DNA of 52,548 nucleotides. It comes from Eubacterium sp. GTDB lineage: Bacteria > Bacillota > Clostridia > Lachnospirales > Lachnospiraceae. Of the stretch, positions 33,322 to 40,647 are shown piece by piece; the stretch's first letter is position 1; each line of letters begins with the position of its first letter. Made by a program: the position numbers and the translations under genes. A model generated the notes under the pieces. That model had not been told where the DNA came from. It searched no databases and worked only from the letters and a program-made list of their open reading frames with translations. The stretch spans positions 1 through 52,548 of the forward strand of contig JAFUCM010000003.1 of the NCBI GenBank assembly GCA_017459675.1, given 5' to 3'.

Positions 33322-34371
33322 TTAACTGAAATCCGTAAAGAGAATTTTTCCGGATCCATTTGCCACCTGCTCAAATGCCTCGTTACCGTCCTTCAGGGCA
33401 AATCTGTGTGTAACAACTTTGGTAAGATCAACCTTCTTGTTCTCAACGAGCGCAGAGACCTTCCACCAGGTTCCCCAGAGTTTTCTTCCGAAGACACCTC
33501 TAATCGTGCTGCCTTTCAGATTGATGGCCTCCATAACATTGATTTTTACAGGCTTGCCGGGATGTCCGACTGTAACAACATGTCCTTCATTTCTTAAATA
33601 AGTAAAGAGTGTATCGTAAACCGGGGCCGCGCCGGTTGTCTCAATAATCACATCAACTCCGCCGCGCTCCGGACATTCTTTCCGGATCACTTCCATCAGA
33701 TCCTGCTTCCCGGTGTTGACAGCAATCGCACCCAGTTCAGAAGCCAGATTCAGACGCCAGTCATCCAGATCTGTCGCAATGATTTTTCCAGCGCCGCTCG
33801 CCTGAAGCATCAGGATTGCCAGCATGCCAATCGGACCGCTTCCGGAAACCAGAACTGTATCACCGGGGCAGAGATCTGCACGTTCGACTGCGCGCATCGC
33901 AACTCCGGCCGGCTCAAACAGAGCTCCCTCTTCATAGCTTACCGCATCCGGCAGATGGAACACAACAGACTCCGGCGCAATGGCATATTCGGAGAAACAT
34001 CCGTCACAGCTGGTCCCGTAAATCTTCATATTCATACAGTTGTGCGCTTCATCGTTTCTGCAGTTAAAACAGGTGCCGCACGGAATATGTGTCTCCAGCG
34101 TAACTCTGTCTCCGACTTTTACGGTTTTCACGCCGCTGCCTACTTCTACGACATCGCCGGCACATTCATGACCCGGTATCATTGGAAACTGCAGATTAAA
34201 TTTTGTTGCAAAACCTTCTGCCGCGTCGTTCCATCTATAATAATGTACATCTGTTCCGCAGATCGCAGCTGCCCGAACCTTGATCAGAACTTCTCCCTCG
34301 CCCGGCTTCGGCATCTTCAGCTCTCCATATGTAAATCCGATTTCCTTATTGGTTTTTGTCAGTGCTTTCAT
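33322..34371 (-). CDS. Zinc-dependent medium-chain dehydrogenase (sorbitol/threonine dehydrogenase type)
   Basis: 349 residues. Catalytic zinc ligands in AAAICGTDVHYY (Cys) and MIPGHECAGDVVEVG (His-Glu); structural zinc in CGTCFNCRNDEAHNC (four Cys); NAD(P)-binding VLVSGSGPIGMLAILMLQASG followed by IIATDLD, where the Asp favours NAD+. The segment GVFGRKLWGTWWKVSALVENKKVDL resembles threonine dehydrogenases, while the genomic company (TRAP carrier, transketolase) points to a polyol or sugar acid. It is the first gene of the minus-strand operon, 70 nt before dctP. Confidence 0.92.
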   Translation of the reverse strand: MKALTKTNKEIGFTYGELKMPKPGEGEVLIKVRAAAICGTDVHYYRWNDAAEGFATKFNLQFPMIPGHECAGDVVEVGSGVKTVKVGDRVTLETHIPCGTCFNCRNDEAHNCMNMKIYGTSCDGCFSEYAIAPESVVFHLPDAVSYEEGALFEPAGVAMRAVERADLCPGDTVLVSGSGPIGMLAILMLQASGAGKIIATDLDDWRLNLASELGAIAVNTGKQDLMEVIRKECPERGGVDVIIETTGAAPVYDTLFTYLRNEGHVVTVGHPGKPVKINVMEAINLKGSTIRGVFGRKLWGTWWKVSALVENKKVDLTKVVTHRFALKDGNEAFEQVANGSGKILFTDFS

Positions 34372-34446
34372 TTTTCTCCTCTTTTTTATCCTGCTTGCCT
34401 GTGATCGATTTTTTCTTTTTTATTCGTTTTCTTGTTTCGCGCTTGT

Positions 34447-34464
34447 ACGTATGACGTTCGACGT
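34447..34464. promoter_or_regulatory. GntR operator candidate 1 (three ACGT half-sites)
   Basis: ACGTATGACGTTCGACGT: three ACGT units, each separated by 3 bp, so two overlapping ACGT-N3-ACGT palindromes. It lies just downstream of the expected transcription start of the dehydrogenase promoter. The first 11 bp recur exactly at 34665-34675. Confidence 0.65.
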
Positions 34465-34474
34465 CTTTTGTTTT

Positions 34475-34503
34475 ATTATAGAGGTGCTGCTTCTCTTTTT
34501 CAA
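34475..34503 (-). promoter_or_regulatory. Promoter of the dehydrogenase-TRAP operon
   Basis: On the minus strand TTGAAA (34498-34503), 17-nt spacer and a perfect TATAAT (34475-34480). The leader is about 95 nt. The stretch 34504-34626 between the two divergent promoters is AT-rich and holds nothing else I can identify. Confidence 0.75.
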
Positions 34504-34626
34504 TATTGCATTTTACCCAAATTATGACCTTCTATTTTATCTAATTTGCTGTTTGGCCGCCTGGATCCGACCGTATTTGGATGTTTTGCACAAGAAATTC
34601 ACTCCTTCTTTGTCACATTTTAATTC

Positions 34627-34655
34627 TTGACATTTCCCGCGAGTGGATTTATTCT
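34627..34655 (+). promoter_or_regulatory. Promoter of the transketolase operon
   Basis: TTGACA (34627-34632), 17-nt spacer, TATTCT (34650-34655). Start of transcription expected near 34662, directly before operator 2. Confidence 0.75.
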
Positions 34656-34664
34656 GTGCTCATA

Positions 34665-34682
34665 ACGTATGACGTCACATGT
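34665..34682. promoter_or_regulatory. GntR operator candidate 2 (three half-sites)
   Basis: ACGTATGACGTCACATGT: the same triplet layout as operator 1, with the third half-site imperfect (ATGT). It covers about +4 to +21 of the transketolase promoter, where a repressor would block the polymerase. Confidence 0.65.
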
Positions 34683-34756
34683 CAAGAAACGAATTCAAGC
34701 AGCACACAAACAACCGCAAAACAAATATTTCACTTTCATAAAAAGGAGGCGCTCAC

Positions 34757-35596
34757 ATGCGTGAAGAAAAAATCCGCGAGCTGGAGCTGATGGCAAACAC
34801 AATCAGAAGAGACATTGTCGACATCGCCTACAAGGCGCAGGGACCTTCTCATCCCGGTCCGGCCCTTTCCTGTACAGACATCGTCACTGCACTTTACTTC
34901 CATACAATGCATGTGGATCCGGAGAATCCGAATATGCCGGACCGCGACCGTCTGGTTCTGTCCAAGGGACATGCCTGCCCGGTTCTCTACTCCGCACTTG
35001 CTGAAAAAGGATTCTTCCCAAAAGAATGGCTTACGACAGTACGGCGTCTGAACAGTAAACTGCAGGGACATCCGGATATGAAAAAAACCCCTGGCGTAGA
35101 TATGACCAGCGGCTCTCTGGGAAATGGTCTGTCAGCTGCACTCGGAATGGCGATCTACCTGAAGCATCAGGCATCACCCGCACAGGTTTACTGCATTCTG
35201 GGTGACGGAGAGATCCAGGAAGGCACTGTCTGGGAATCTGTACTTGCGGCTCCTGCCATGAAAATGGACAATCTCACAGCAATTGTTGACTGCAACCACC
35301 TGCAGAGCTGCGGCGCCGTCTATGATATACAGCACATTCCGGGAATGACACAGGCATGGGAAGCACTCGGCTGGAATGTCATCACAATCAACGGACACGA
35401 TATGCGCGAGATCATCAGTGCATTGGATATGGCAAAAGCATTCCGCGGCAAACCAACCTGCATCATGGCAAATACAATTAAGGGAAAAGGCGTCAGCTTC
35501 ATGGAATTCAACAATGCATGGCACCAGAAAGTTCCGACCGAAGCAGAATACAATCAGGCAGTCAGCGAATTAAAGGAGGAAAGATCATGTCTGTAA
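34757..35596 (+). CDS. Transketolase, N-terminal (TPP-binding) subunit
   Basis: 279 residues, one half of a split transketolase. RRDIVDIAYKAQGPSHPGPALSCTDIVTALYF has the conserved His, RDRLVLSKGHACPVLYSALAEKG another, and the TPP motif GDGEIQEGTVWESVLAAPAMKMDNLTAIVDCN begins with Gly-Asp-Gly and ends in Cys-Asn. A further active-site His is in KVPTEAEYNQA. AAAAGGAGGCG precedes the ATG. The enzyme moves two-carbon units between sugar phosphates. It overlaps the C-terminal subunit by 10 nt. Confidence 0.96.
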   Translation: MREEKIRELELMANTIRRDIVDIAYKAQGPSHPGPALSCTDIVTALYFHTMHVDPENPNMPDRDRLVLSKGHACPVLYSALAEKGFFPKEWLTTVRRLNSKLQGHPDMKKTPGVDMTSGSLGNGLSAALGMAIYLKHQASPAQVYCILGDGEIQEGTVWESVLAAPAMKMDNLTAIVDCNHLQSCGAVYDIQHIPGMTQAWEALGWNVITINGHDMREIISALDMAKAFRGKPTCIMANTIKGKGVSFMEFNNAWHQKVPTEAEYNQAVSELKEERSCL

Positions 35597-36537
35597 CATA
35601 TGATAAAATTTCAACCCGTGACGCATTTGGAATCGCACTTGGTGAAAAAGCACGTGAATATGATAATCTTTTCGCAATTGGCGCAGACACAACAAAATCC
35701 ATGGGATGCAAGCAGATGATGGCTGAATTCCCTGACCGTGTAATCAACAACGGTATCGCTGAACAGAATATGGCTCTGATCGGTGCCGGCATCGCCGCAA
35801 GCGGCGGACGTTCTGTTATCGCGACTTACGCGCCGTTCGCTTCTATGAGAATTGCAGAGCAGATCCGTACGTTCATCTGTTATCCGAATCTGGACGTCAA
35901 GATCATCAGCGGACTTTCCGGATTGTCCGGAAATATTGAGGGCGTAACACATCAGGGACTCGAAGACATCGGCGTCATGCGCAGTATGGCAAACCTTGTT
36001 ATCGCAGTTCCGGCCGACGCAGCATCCTGCACGGTTATGGCACGAAGCATCCTTGACTACAACGGCCCTGTCTACTTCCGGATCGGCCGCGGCGCAGTAG
36101 AAAAAGTATTTGATGAGAACTATACATTTGAAATCGGAAAGGCAAACATTCTCGATACGGCCGGAACAGATGTTGCAATTATCTGCAACGGATGTGCGGT
36201 TGCACGTGTCCTGCGCGCGAAAGAGCTGTGGGAAAAAGAAGGAATTTCAGCGCGGATTATCGAAATGCCGTGCGTGAAGCCGATTGACGAAGAAGCGATC
36301 CTTTCCGCGGCATCTGACTGTGGCGGCATCATTGTCGCAGAGGAGCATAATATCCTCGGCGGCCTGGGATCTGCTGTTGCGGAAGTGCTTTCCGAGAAAA
36401 AACCGACACGCATGCTGCGCATCGGCATCAATGATATTTATACAGAATCTGCGCCGCACGCAGAACTGCTGGACAAATACAACCTGAGTCCTGCACATAT
36501 TGCAGAAACCGTGGTTTCCTTTGTGAAGACAAATTGA
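35587..36537 (+). CDS. Transketolase, C-terminal subunit
   Basis: 316 residues from the ATG at 35587-35589 (AAGGAGGAAAGATC upstream); the frame is open from 35518 but the extra part is antisense-like overlap with the N-terminal subunit. TRDAFGIALGEKAREYDNLFAIGADTTKS opens the pyrimidine-binding domain; NNGIAEQNMALIGAGIAASG carries the catalytic Glu; GVTHQGLEDIGVMRSMANLVIAVPADA has the substrate-binding His. The split form is typical for Firmicutes and Archaea. The pair follows an inducible promoter, so it probably serves the pathway fed by the TRAP carrier. Confidence 0.95.
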   Translation: MSVTYDKISTRDAFGIALGEKAREYDNLFAIGADTTKSMGCKQMMAEFPDRVINNGIAEQNMALIGAGIAASGGRSVIATYAPFASMRIAEQIRTFICYPNLDVKIISGLSGLSGNIEGVTHQGLEDIGVMRSMANLVIAVPADAASCTVMARSILDYNGPVYFRIGRGAVEKVFDENYTFEIGKANILDTAGTDVAIICNGCAVARVLRAKELWEKEGISARIIEMPCVKPIDEEAILSAASDCGGIIVAEEHNILGGLGSAVAEVLSEKKPTRMLRIGINDIYTESAPHAELLDKYNLSPAHIAETVVSFVKTN

Positions 36538-36620
36538 CATCCTGAAGCGGCAATCCTTGCTTCATTTGTCACAGAACGATAAAACACTGATAACCTCACC
36601 TGTCTTTTCTTTTTGAATCA

Positions 36621-36652
36621 GGGGCGCACATCTTCAGCCGGATGTGCGCCCC
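36621..36652. terminator. Perfect 11-bp hairpin downstream of the transketolase operon
   Basis: GGGGCGCACAT/ATGTGCGCCCC, loop of 10 nt, 84 nt after the stop. A T-rich stretch (TTTTCTTTTT) lies before it and none after, so it is a poor classical terminator on the plus strand. Confidence 0.5.
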
Positions 36653-36745
36653 TGCAGCCAGATCCGCAATCTGCCGCAGAATATAAGCCTGATCCTCCGC
36701 CAGATCCCGGTTCATTAACCGCAGTCCGATATGTAAATCTGAAAT

Positions 36746-37084
36746 ATGAAACTCACACCGCAGCTGCTCAGCAAAGTCTTTTCAAACGGCTCCCTTCCAT
36801 CCCTTGTCTACGCAAACCGCCAGAATGTATCTGACGGAAAACGGGTGCGCCCGATGCACAGCCACCAGAATCTCTGTGAGCTTCTGATCTGCTATCACGG
36901 CTCCGGCATTTATAACATTAATCAGTTTTCCAATGCAGGTGCATTTCTGTCGGTACTGCCCCTGTCCCTCTACACCGGACAGCGCGGCAATATATTCCGC
37001 TGCGATCAGTACGCATTTTACTTATTCTATCCGCTGCACCTGATTCTCCTTCTGTTAATCCGGGACTGTTTGCTTCCCATATAA
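36746..37084 (+). pseudogene. Chimeric remnant: AraC N-terminus joined to TraX C-terminus
   Basis: The 112-codon frame begins MKLTPQLLSKVFSNGSLPSLV and stays close to the first about 58 codons of the AraC gene at 42180 (ANRQ, RVRPMHSHQNLCELLICYHG). It then switches, without a stop or frameshift, at about 36920 to the last about 52 codons of the TraX gene (NAGAFLSVLPLSLY, AFYLFYPLHL). Bases 36931-36969 equal 29237-29275 exactly. There is no visible ribosome binding site and neither half is complete, so a working product is unlikely. It is best explained by recombination between paralogous copies, of which both parents are present in this window on either side. Confidence 0.8.
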
Positions 37085-37155
37085 TTTCATTCCCGCAGCA
37101 CCCGTACCCGCTGCAAACTCCGGCACCACGGGCCGGCGGACGAGTCAAATTGTTT

Positions 37156-38217
37156 TTACAAATCCGACGCTGCCGGATATCCGTACGCGCTCTCGGCATG
37201 TTCAACGGCGCGGATAATCGCTTCGCTGAATGCTTCCGCCGCCATCGTGCCTACCAGATCCTGATCTGCCTGCAGGCTGCCGGCTGATACTGCGTAAATA
37301 CTGTCGCCGTCTGCGCTTGTATGCACCGGATTGACCGATCTTGCCAGTCCGTCATGCGCCATTCCGGCAATCTTGCAGAGACGCGCCTTGTCGAATTCTG
37401 CGTTTGTGAACACAACGCCGATGGTTGTATTCCCGGTGAATTTGTTCTCTGTCACCTGCATATGTTCTTTCATATAATCCACAGTGCTGCGCAGCTTTTT
37501 CCCGTCTTCCGTGCGCAGCCCTGCAATCTGTTTTCCGCTCTTCCAGTCGAATACATCGCCCAGCGCGTTCAGCACAACCACCGCGCCGACCTGCAGATCG
37601 CCAACCTGCACACAATAGCTGCCGATTCCCGTCTTCATGCAGGTATCCATGCCGGCAATCTTTCCTACCGTCGCACCACATCCCGCTCCATAGTTTCCAT
37701 CTTTATAATTCGGAGATTCCAGTGCTTTTTTTGCGGCCTCGTAGCCCATTTTCGCATCCGGTCTGACAGATGCATCCGCCACGGTCAGATCAAAAATATC
37801 CGACTGCGCGACAAGCGGCACCTTCGTTACGCCAACATCATAACCGATATCATTTTCTTCCAGATATTCCATAACACCATTTGCCGCTTCCAGCCCGAAG
37901 GCGCTGCCGCCGCCGAGGACGATCGCATGAATCTCCTGCGCTGACATCAGCGGATTCAGGAGCTGACTCTCGCGGGATGCCGGGCCGCCGCCCCTGACAT
38001 CCAGTCCTGCGCGCATTCCGTCTTTCGCCACCAGAACCGTACAACCCGTACCTGCCTCTTTGTTTTCAGTCTGACCGATCTGGAATCCCTGAAACTGATT
38101 TACCGGAATCTCTCTGGTTTTCACATCCTTCTGATTATTTCCCATCGCAGTTATTCCTCCCGTCATGAAGCATATTGCAGCAATTACAGCACCTGCCCTG
38201 ATAAAACGCCTTCGCAC
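37156..38217 (-). CDS. P1-family peptidase (S58, DmpA/BapA-like) with signal peptide
   Basis: 353 residues from a GTG start at 38217 behind GGGAGGAAGG. A basic N-terminus and hydrophobic segment (RAGAVIAAICFMTGGITA) suggest export, which is unusual since many homologues are cytoplasmic. Core motifs: VAKDGMRAGLDVRGGGPASRESQLLNPLMSAQEIHAIVLGGGSAFGLEAANGVMEYLEE, GNYGAGCGATVGKI, and the processing/nucleophile region FTGNTTIGVVFTNAEFDKA with Thr as probable nucleophile. The family comprises N-terminal-nucleophile aminopeptidases. It lies convergent to the pseudogene. Confidence 0.9.
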   Translation of the reverse strand: MRRRFIRAGAVIAAICFMTGGITAMGNNQKDVKTREIPVNQFQGFQIGQTENKEAGTGCTVLVAKDGMRAGLDVRGGGPASRESQLLNPLMSAQEIHAIVLGGGSAFGLEAANGVMEYLEENDIGYDVGVTKVPLVAQSDIFDLTVADASVRPDAKMGYEAAKKALESPNYKDGNYGAGCGATVGKIAGMDTCMKTGIGSYCVQVGDLQVGAVVVLNALGDVFDWKSGKQIAGLRTEDGKKLRSTVDYMKEHMQVTENKFTGNTTIGVVFTNAEFDKARLCKIAGMAHDGLARSVNPVHTSADGDSIYAVSAGSLQADQDLVGTMAAEAFSEAIIRAVEHAESAYGYPAASDL

Positions 38218-38246
38218 GATACCTTCCTCCCTGTAACACCCCGCTG

Positions 38247-38270
38247 CAGAGGCGGGAGACTCCGCCTCTG
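38247..38270. repeat. GC-rich hairpin of the intergenic repeat, copy B
   Basis: Perfect 9-bp stem CAGAGGCGG/CCGCCTCTG. It is followed about 35 nt later by the 25-nt sequence shared with 44651-44675. Confidence 0.6.
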
Positions 38271-38305
38271 AGTCAGATTTGCTTTAAACCCACGCGCCTT
38301 AAGAA

Positions 38306-38330
38306 GGGGGACTGATCCACTGAGTTCAAT
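38306..38330 (+). repeat. 25-nt direct repeat, copy B
   Basis: Begins GGGGGACTGATCC and ends GAGTTCAAT; all 25 bases are identical to 44651-44675, and the similarity continues upstream (GCGCCT then GA before the G-run). It lies 7 nt downstream of the AAA-ATPase stop codon. Confidence 0.8.
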
Positions 38331-38336
38331 AATTGT

Positions 38337-39371
38337 CTAGATGGAACGCATCACAAACTCCCGGAAACGCGGAAGTGAAAATGCCAGCTGCCCGAAATTC
38401 GGTGAATACACAATTCCTTTCTTCAGCAGCCTGCTTCTGTAAACAGTAAATCCATTTGAAGACATATTTAACCGCTTTCTGATATTTTCTACCTTCACAG
38501 GATTTTCCTCACACATGGCAGATAGTACGGTCTTGTCTTTTGATGACAGTTCGCTCCATATTTTTTCGTAAACATACTCCTCAAGATACGCATCAAACTC
38601 CGGCAGCAGCTCACGCCATGGTTTTTCTCTTGTAAAGCAAAGATAACCCAGTACCTGAAATGCGTAAGAATATCCCATGGTTTCTTTTGCCATCGCCAGT
38701 GCTTCTTCTTCGTTAATCTCAAATTCCTCTTTATACTTCTGCATGATCAGCGGGATACTGAGTGGTTTTAATGCAATTTTCGGTGCTCTATATAAGAATG
38801 TAAGCGTTTTCTCATTCTGCAGTTCATAAATATTTTCATACAGGCCTGTCATAAGCAAAAAGATATTCAAACCTTCTCTCATGAAGATCTGAAACTGGCT
38901 TGCAAACTCACGCACCTGCTGCGTGGAGGATACTTCATCGATTGTAATCAACACCCGCTTGCCGCTTTTTGTCAGTTTCTCAAGCATGCGTCTTAATGCG
39001 ACAACAATATCGGTAACCGGAGGTTCTCCGTCTATCTCGATCCCGAATCCCAGAAACGACAGATTAATCCTGGCATCACGGAACAATTCCAGCAAATCCT
39101 TGCGATTGCTCAGCTCCGCTGCCAGCATCTTCAGAAGATCTCTTTCCGGATTCAGATCAACAACGATCCACTGCGCATCTGCCCGCAGGCGATTGGCAAT
39201 TGCAGAAAGTGCGACCGTCTTTCCGGATCCCCGTACGCCGGTTATCATACAGACCTGATATGCAGGATTATCCGCTGTAAAGCTCTCGAGTATTTCGTTA
39301 TTCTGAAAATCACGGCTGATATAACTCTCCGGCTCTTTTCCAAAAGACAGAGAAAATGGATTTCGCTTCAT
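38337..39371 (-). CDS. AAA+ ATPase with C-terminal winged helix (archaeal-type ATPase family)
   Basis: 344 residues from the ATG at 39369-39371; a GTG three codons earlier is possible. NPFSLSFGKEPESYISR opening, Walker A MITGVRGSGKT (about 45-55), Walker B RVLITIDEVSS, sensor-1-like NIFLLMTGLYENI and a lid helix region; the last about 80 residues form a winged helix (LSAMCEENPVKVENIRKRLNMSSNGFTVYRSRLLKKGIVY). These proteins are STAND/MNS-like or Orc/Cdc6-like ATPases of uncertain role, sometimes mobile. Three direct 10-bp repeats lie directly upstream (39404-39432). No partner nuclease is close. Confidence 0.9.
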   Translation of the reverse strand: MKRNPFSLSFGKEPESYISRDFQNNEILESFTADNPAYQVCMITGVRGSGKTVALSAIANRLRADAQWIVVDLNPERDLLKMLAAELSNRKDLLELFRDARINLSFLGFGIEIDGEPPVTDIVVALRRMLEKLTKSGKRVLITIDEVSSTQQVREFASQFQIFMREGLNIFLLMTGLYENIYELQNEKTLTFLYRAPKIALKPLSIPLIMQKYKEEFEINEEEALAMAKETMGYSYAFQVLGYLCFTREKPWRELLPEFDAYLEEYVYEKIWSELSSKDKTVLSAMCEENPVKVENIRKRLNMSSNGFTVYRSRLLKKGIVYSPNFGQLAFSLPRFREFVMRSI

Positions 39372-39403
39372 CTGTTTCACAATCCTTTACAGCTTAACGT
39401 CTC

Positions 39404-39432
39404 TTTTACAACCTTTTACAACTTTTTACAAT
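39404..39432. repeat. Three 10-bp iterons upstream of the AAA ATPase
   Basis: TTTTACAAC at 39404-39412, TTTTACAAC at 39414-39422 and TTTTACAAT at 39424-39432. A further degenerate copy (CCTTTACAGC) lies closer to the gene. One copy per helical turn suggests a cooperative protein-binding site. Confidence 0.65.
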
Positions 39433-39440
39433 GTGACAGA

Positions 39441-39551
39441 CTCCACCTGCGCCCCCACTAAAAAGGAGCTGTATGTTGTCTGGATACGAATTCCACCTGA
39501 GCTGCCACCAAAAAGGGTGCGGGATATTGTCTATCAGCGAATTTCACCTGA
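39441..39551. repeat. Decayed 50-bp tandem repeat
   Basis: Two full units and a partial third, each opening CCACCTG-x-GC (third: TCACCTGAGCTG), at about 39442, 39493 and 39545. Units 1 and 2 also share CCAC-x-AAAAAGG, then a TTGTCT and a CGAA end at equal distances. Confidence 0.65.
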
Positions 39552-39577
39552 GCTGAGAGACAATATCCCGCACCCTT
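39513..39577 (-). terminator. 20-bp perfect inverted repeat, terminator of the IolE-like gene
   Basis: Left arm 39513-39532 (AAGGGTGCGGGATATTGTCT) and right arm 39558-39577 are exact complements with a 25-nt loop. Read on the minus strand it starts 8 nt after the stop and ends in CCCTTTTTGG, so it can act as a terminator. The left arm is part of the 50-bp repeat unit. Confidence 0.7.
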
Positions 39578-39585
39578 ATATATTT

Positions 39586-40521
39586 TTAAATCTGATACCC
39601 CACACTCTTGAGGTAATCTACGCTTGCCTTTACATCCCGGAGCGACGTCTCCTGATTTCTCGGATCACGCTCCTGCTCGATGGTGATGTAGCCGCTGTAG
39701 CCGATCTCCTCGAGCGCTTCCTTGATCGCCGGATAGTCCAGCGCGCCGGTGCCTACCGGACACATGGTTCCCTTGCCGCATCCCTCGAAGAAACGGATAT
39801 GCTCGCCGAGTACCTGTTCGTAGACTTTCTGGTCGACATCCTTGAAGTGGACGTAGTCCAGAACATATGCATATTTCTTCAGATACGTTACCGGATCCAT
39901 ACCGCCGTAGTACAGGTGGCCGGTATCCAGAACAAGGCCTGCCACATCATACGGAACATCCTGTACGAAACGCTCGATCTCGTCTGCATACTCGATGTAT
40001 GTTCCGGAATGCGGATGGATCAGCGGGCGGACGCCGTAGCTGTTCGCGCGGTCACAGACAGCGCGGACATGTCCGATAAACTGTTTCCACTCCTCATCAT
40101 TCATGCGCGGCGCGCGGTCCGGATGGCCTGCATTGTAATCACGCTCGTCATGTCCCCAGTCCATGACAGTCAGATACGGTGTCGGGAACTTCTGTCCCTC
40201 CAGAACCGGCAGTTTCGGAAGTCTCGGATCTGTGATCAGTTTACAGATATTATCAACTGCTTCCAGAACGGACGGCTGATTCGCCGGGTCAACAAGATCG
40301 TGGAAAATGGTTCCGACAACAATTGCCAGATCATTCTTTTCCAGTTCTTCTTTGATGAGATCCACATCATCATACGGGAGATATCCGTACGGTCCCAGTT
40401 CAATCGCAGTATAACCTGCCTGATGTGCCTCGGAAAGAACCTTCTGCCACGGCGGAAGATACGGGTTTTTCGGGTCATCTACGCCCCAGCTTGCCGGAGC
40501 GCCGCAAATCTGCATCGGCAT
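39586..40521 (-). CDS. Sugar phosphate isomerase/epimerase, IolE-like TIM barrel
   Basis: 311 residues. ICGAPASWGVDDP at the start and GYTAIELGPYGYLPYD are typical of IolE-type (inosose dehydratase) and related AP-endonuclease-2-fold isomerases. Metal ligands are in VVGTIFHDL, PLIHPHSGTYIE (His), LVLDTGHLYYGG (Asp, His), VLDYVHFKDVD (His) and YSGYITIEQERDP (Glu). Excellent RBS (GAGGAGG). It lies 126 nt downstream of the Gfo/Idh/MocA gene; together they fit an inositol or rare-sugar route, but no other iol gene is seen. Confidence 0.9.
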   Translation of the reverse strand: MPMQICGAPASWGVDDPKNPYLPPWQKVLSEAHQAGYTAIELGPYGYLPYDDVDLIKEELEKNDLAIVVGTIFHDLVDPANQPSVLEAVDNICKLITDPRLPKLPVLEGQKFPTPYLTVMDWGHDERDYNAGHPDRAPRMNDEEWKQFIGHVRAVCDRANSYGVRPLIHPHSGTYIEYADEIERFVQDVPYDVAGLVLDTGHLYYGGMDPVTYLKKYAYVLDYVHFKDVDQKVYEQVLGEHIRFFEGCGKGTMCPVGTGALDYPAIKEALEEIGYSGYITIEQERDPRNQETSLRDVKASVDYLKSVGYQI

Positions 40522-40647
40522 TTGTTTGTCCTCCTCGTTTTATAATCATCTGGCAGCATCATCAGTCATTTCATATAACATTGCAAACGTACATGCGATG
40601 AATTACTGATATGCGTTCTATGTATTTTTATTTTACTCCACCTGGCT

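Noticed and set aside
34372..34756. Riboswitch in the divergent 385-nt region
   Set aside because: Promoters and operators explain the conserved-looking parts, and the leaders are short with no riboswitch core that I can recognise.
39404..39577. CRISPR array
   Set aside because: Three 10-bp iterons and 2.5 decayed 50-bp units lack the regular repeat-spacer alternation, and no cas gene is present.
39433..40545. 370-codon plus-strand open frame
   Set aside because: Antisense to the IolE-like gene, which has conserved metal ligands and a strong ribosome binding site.
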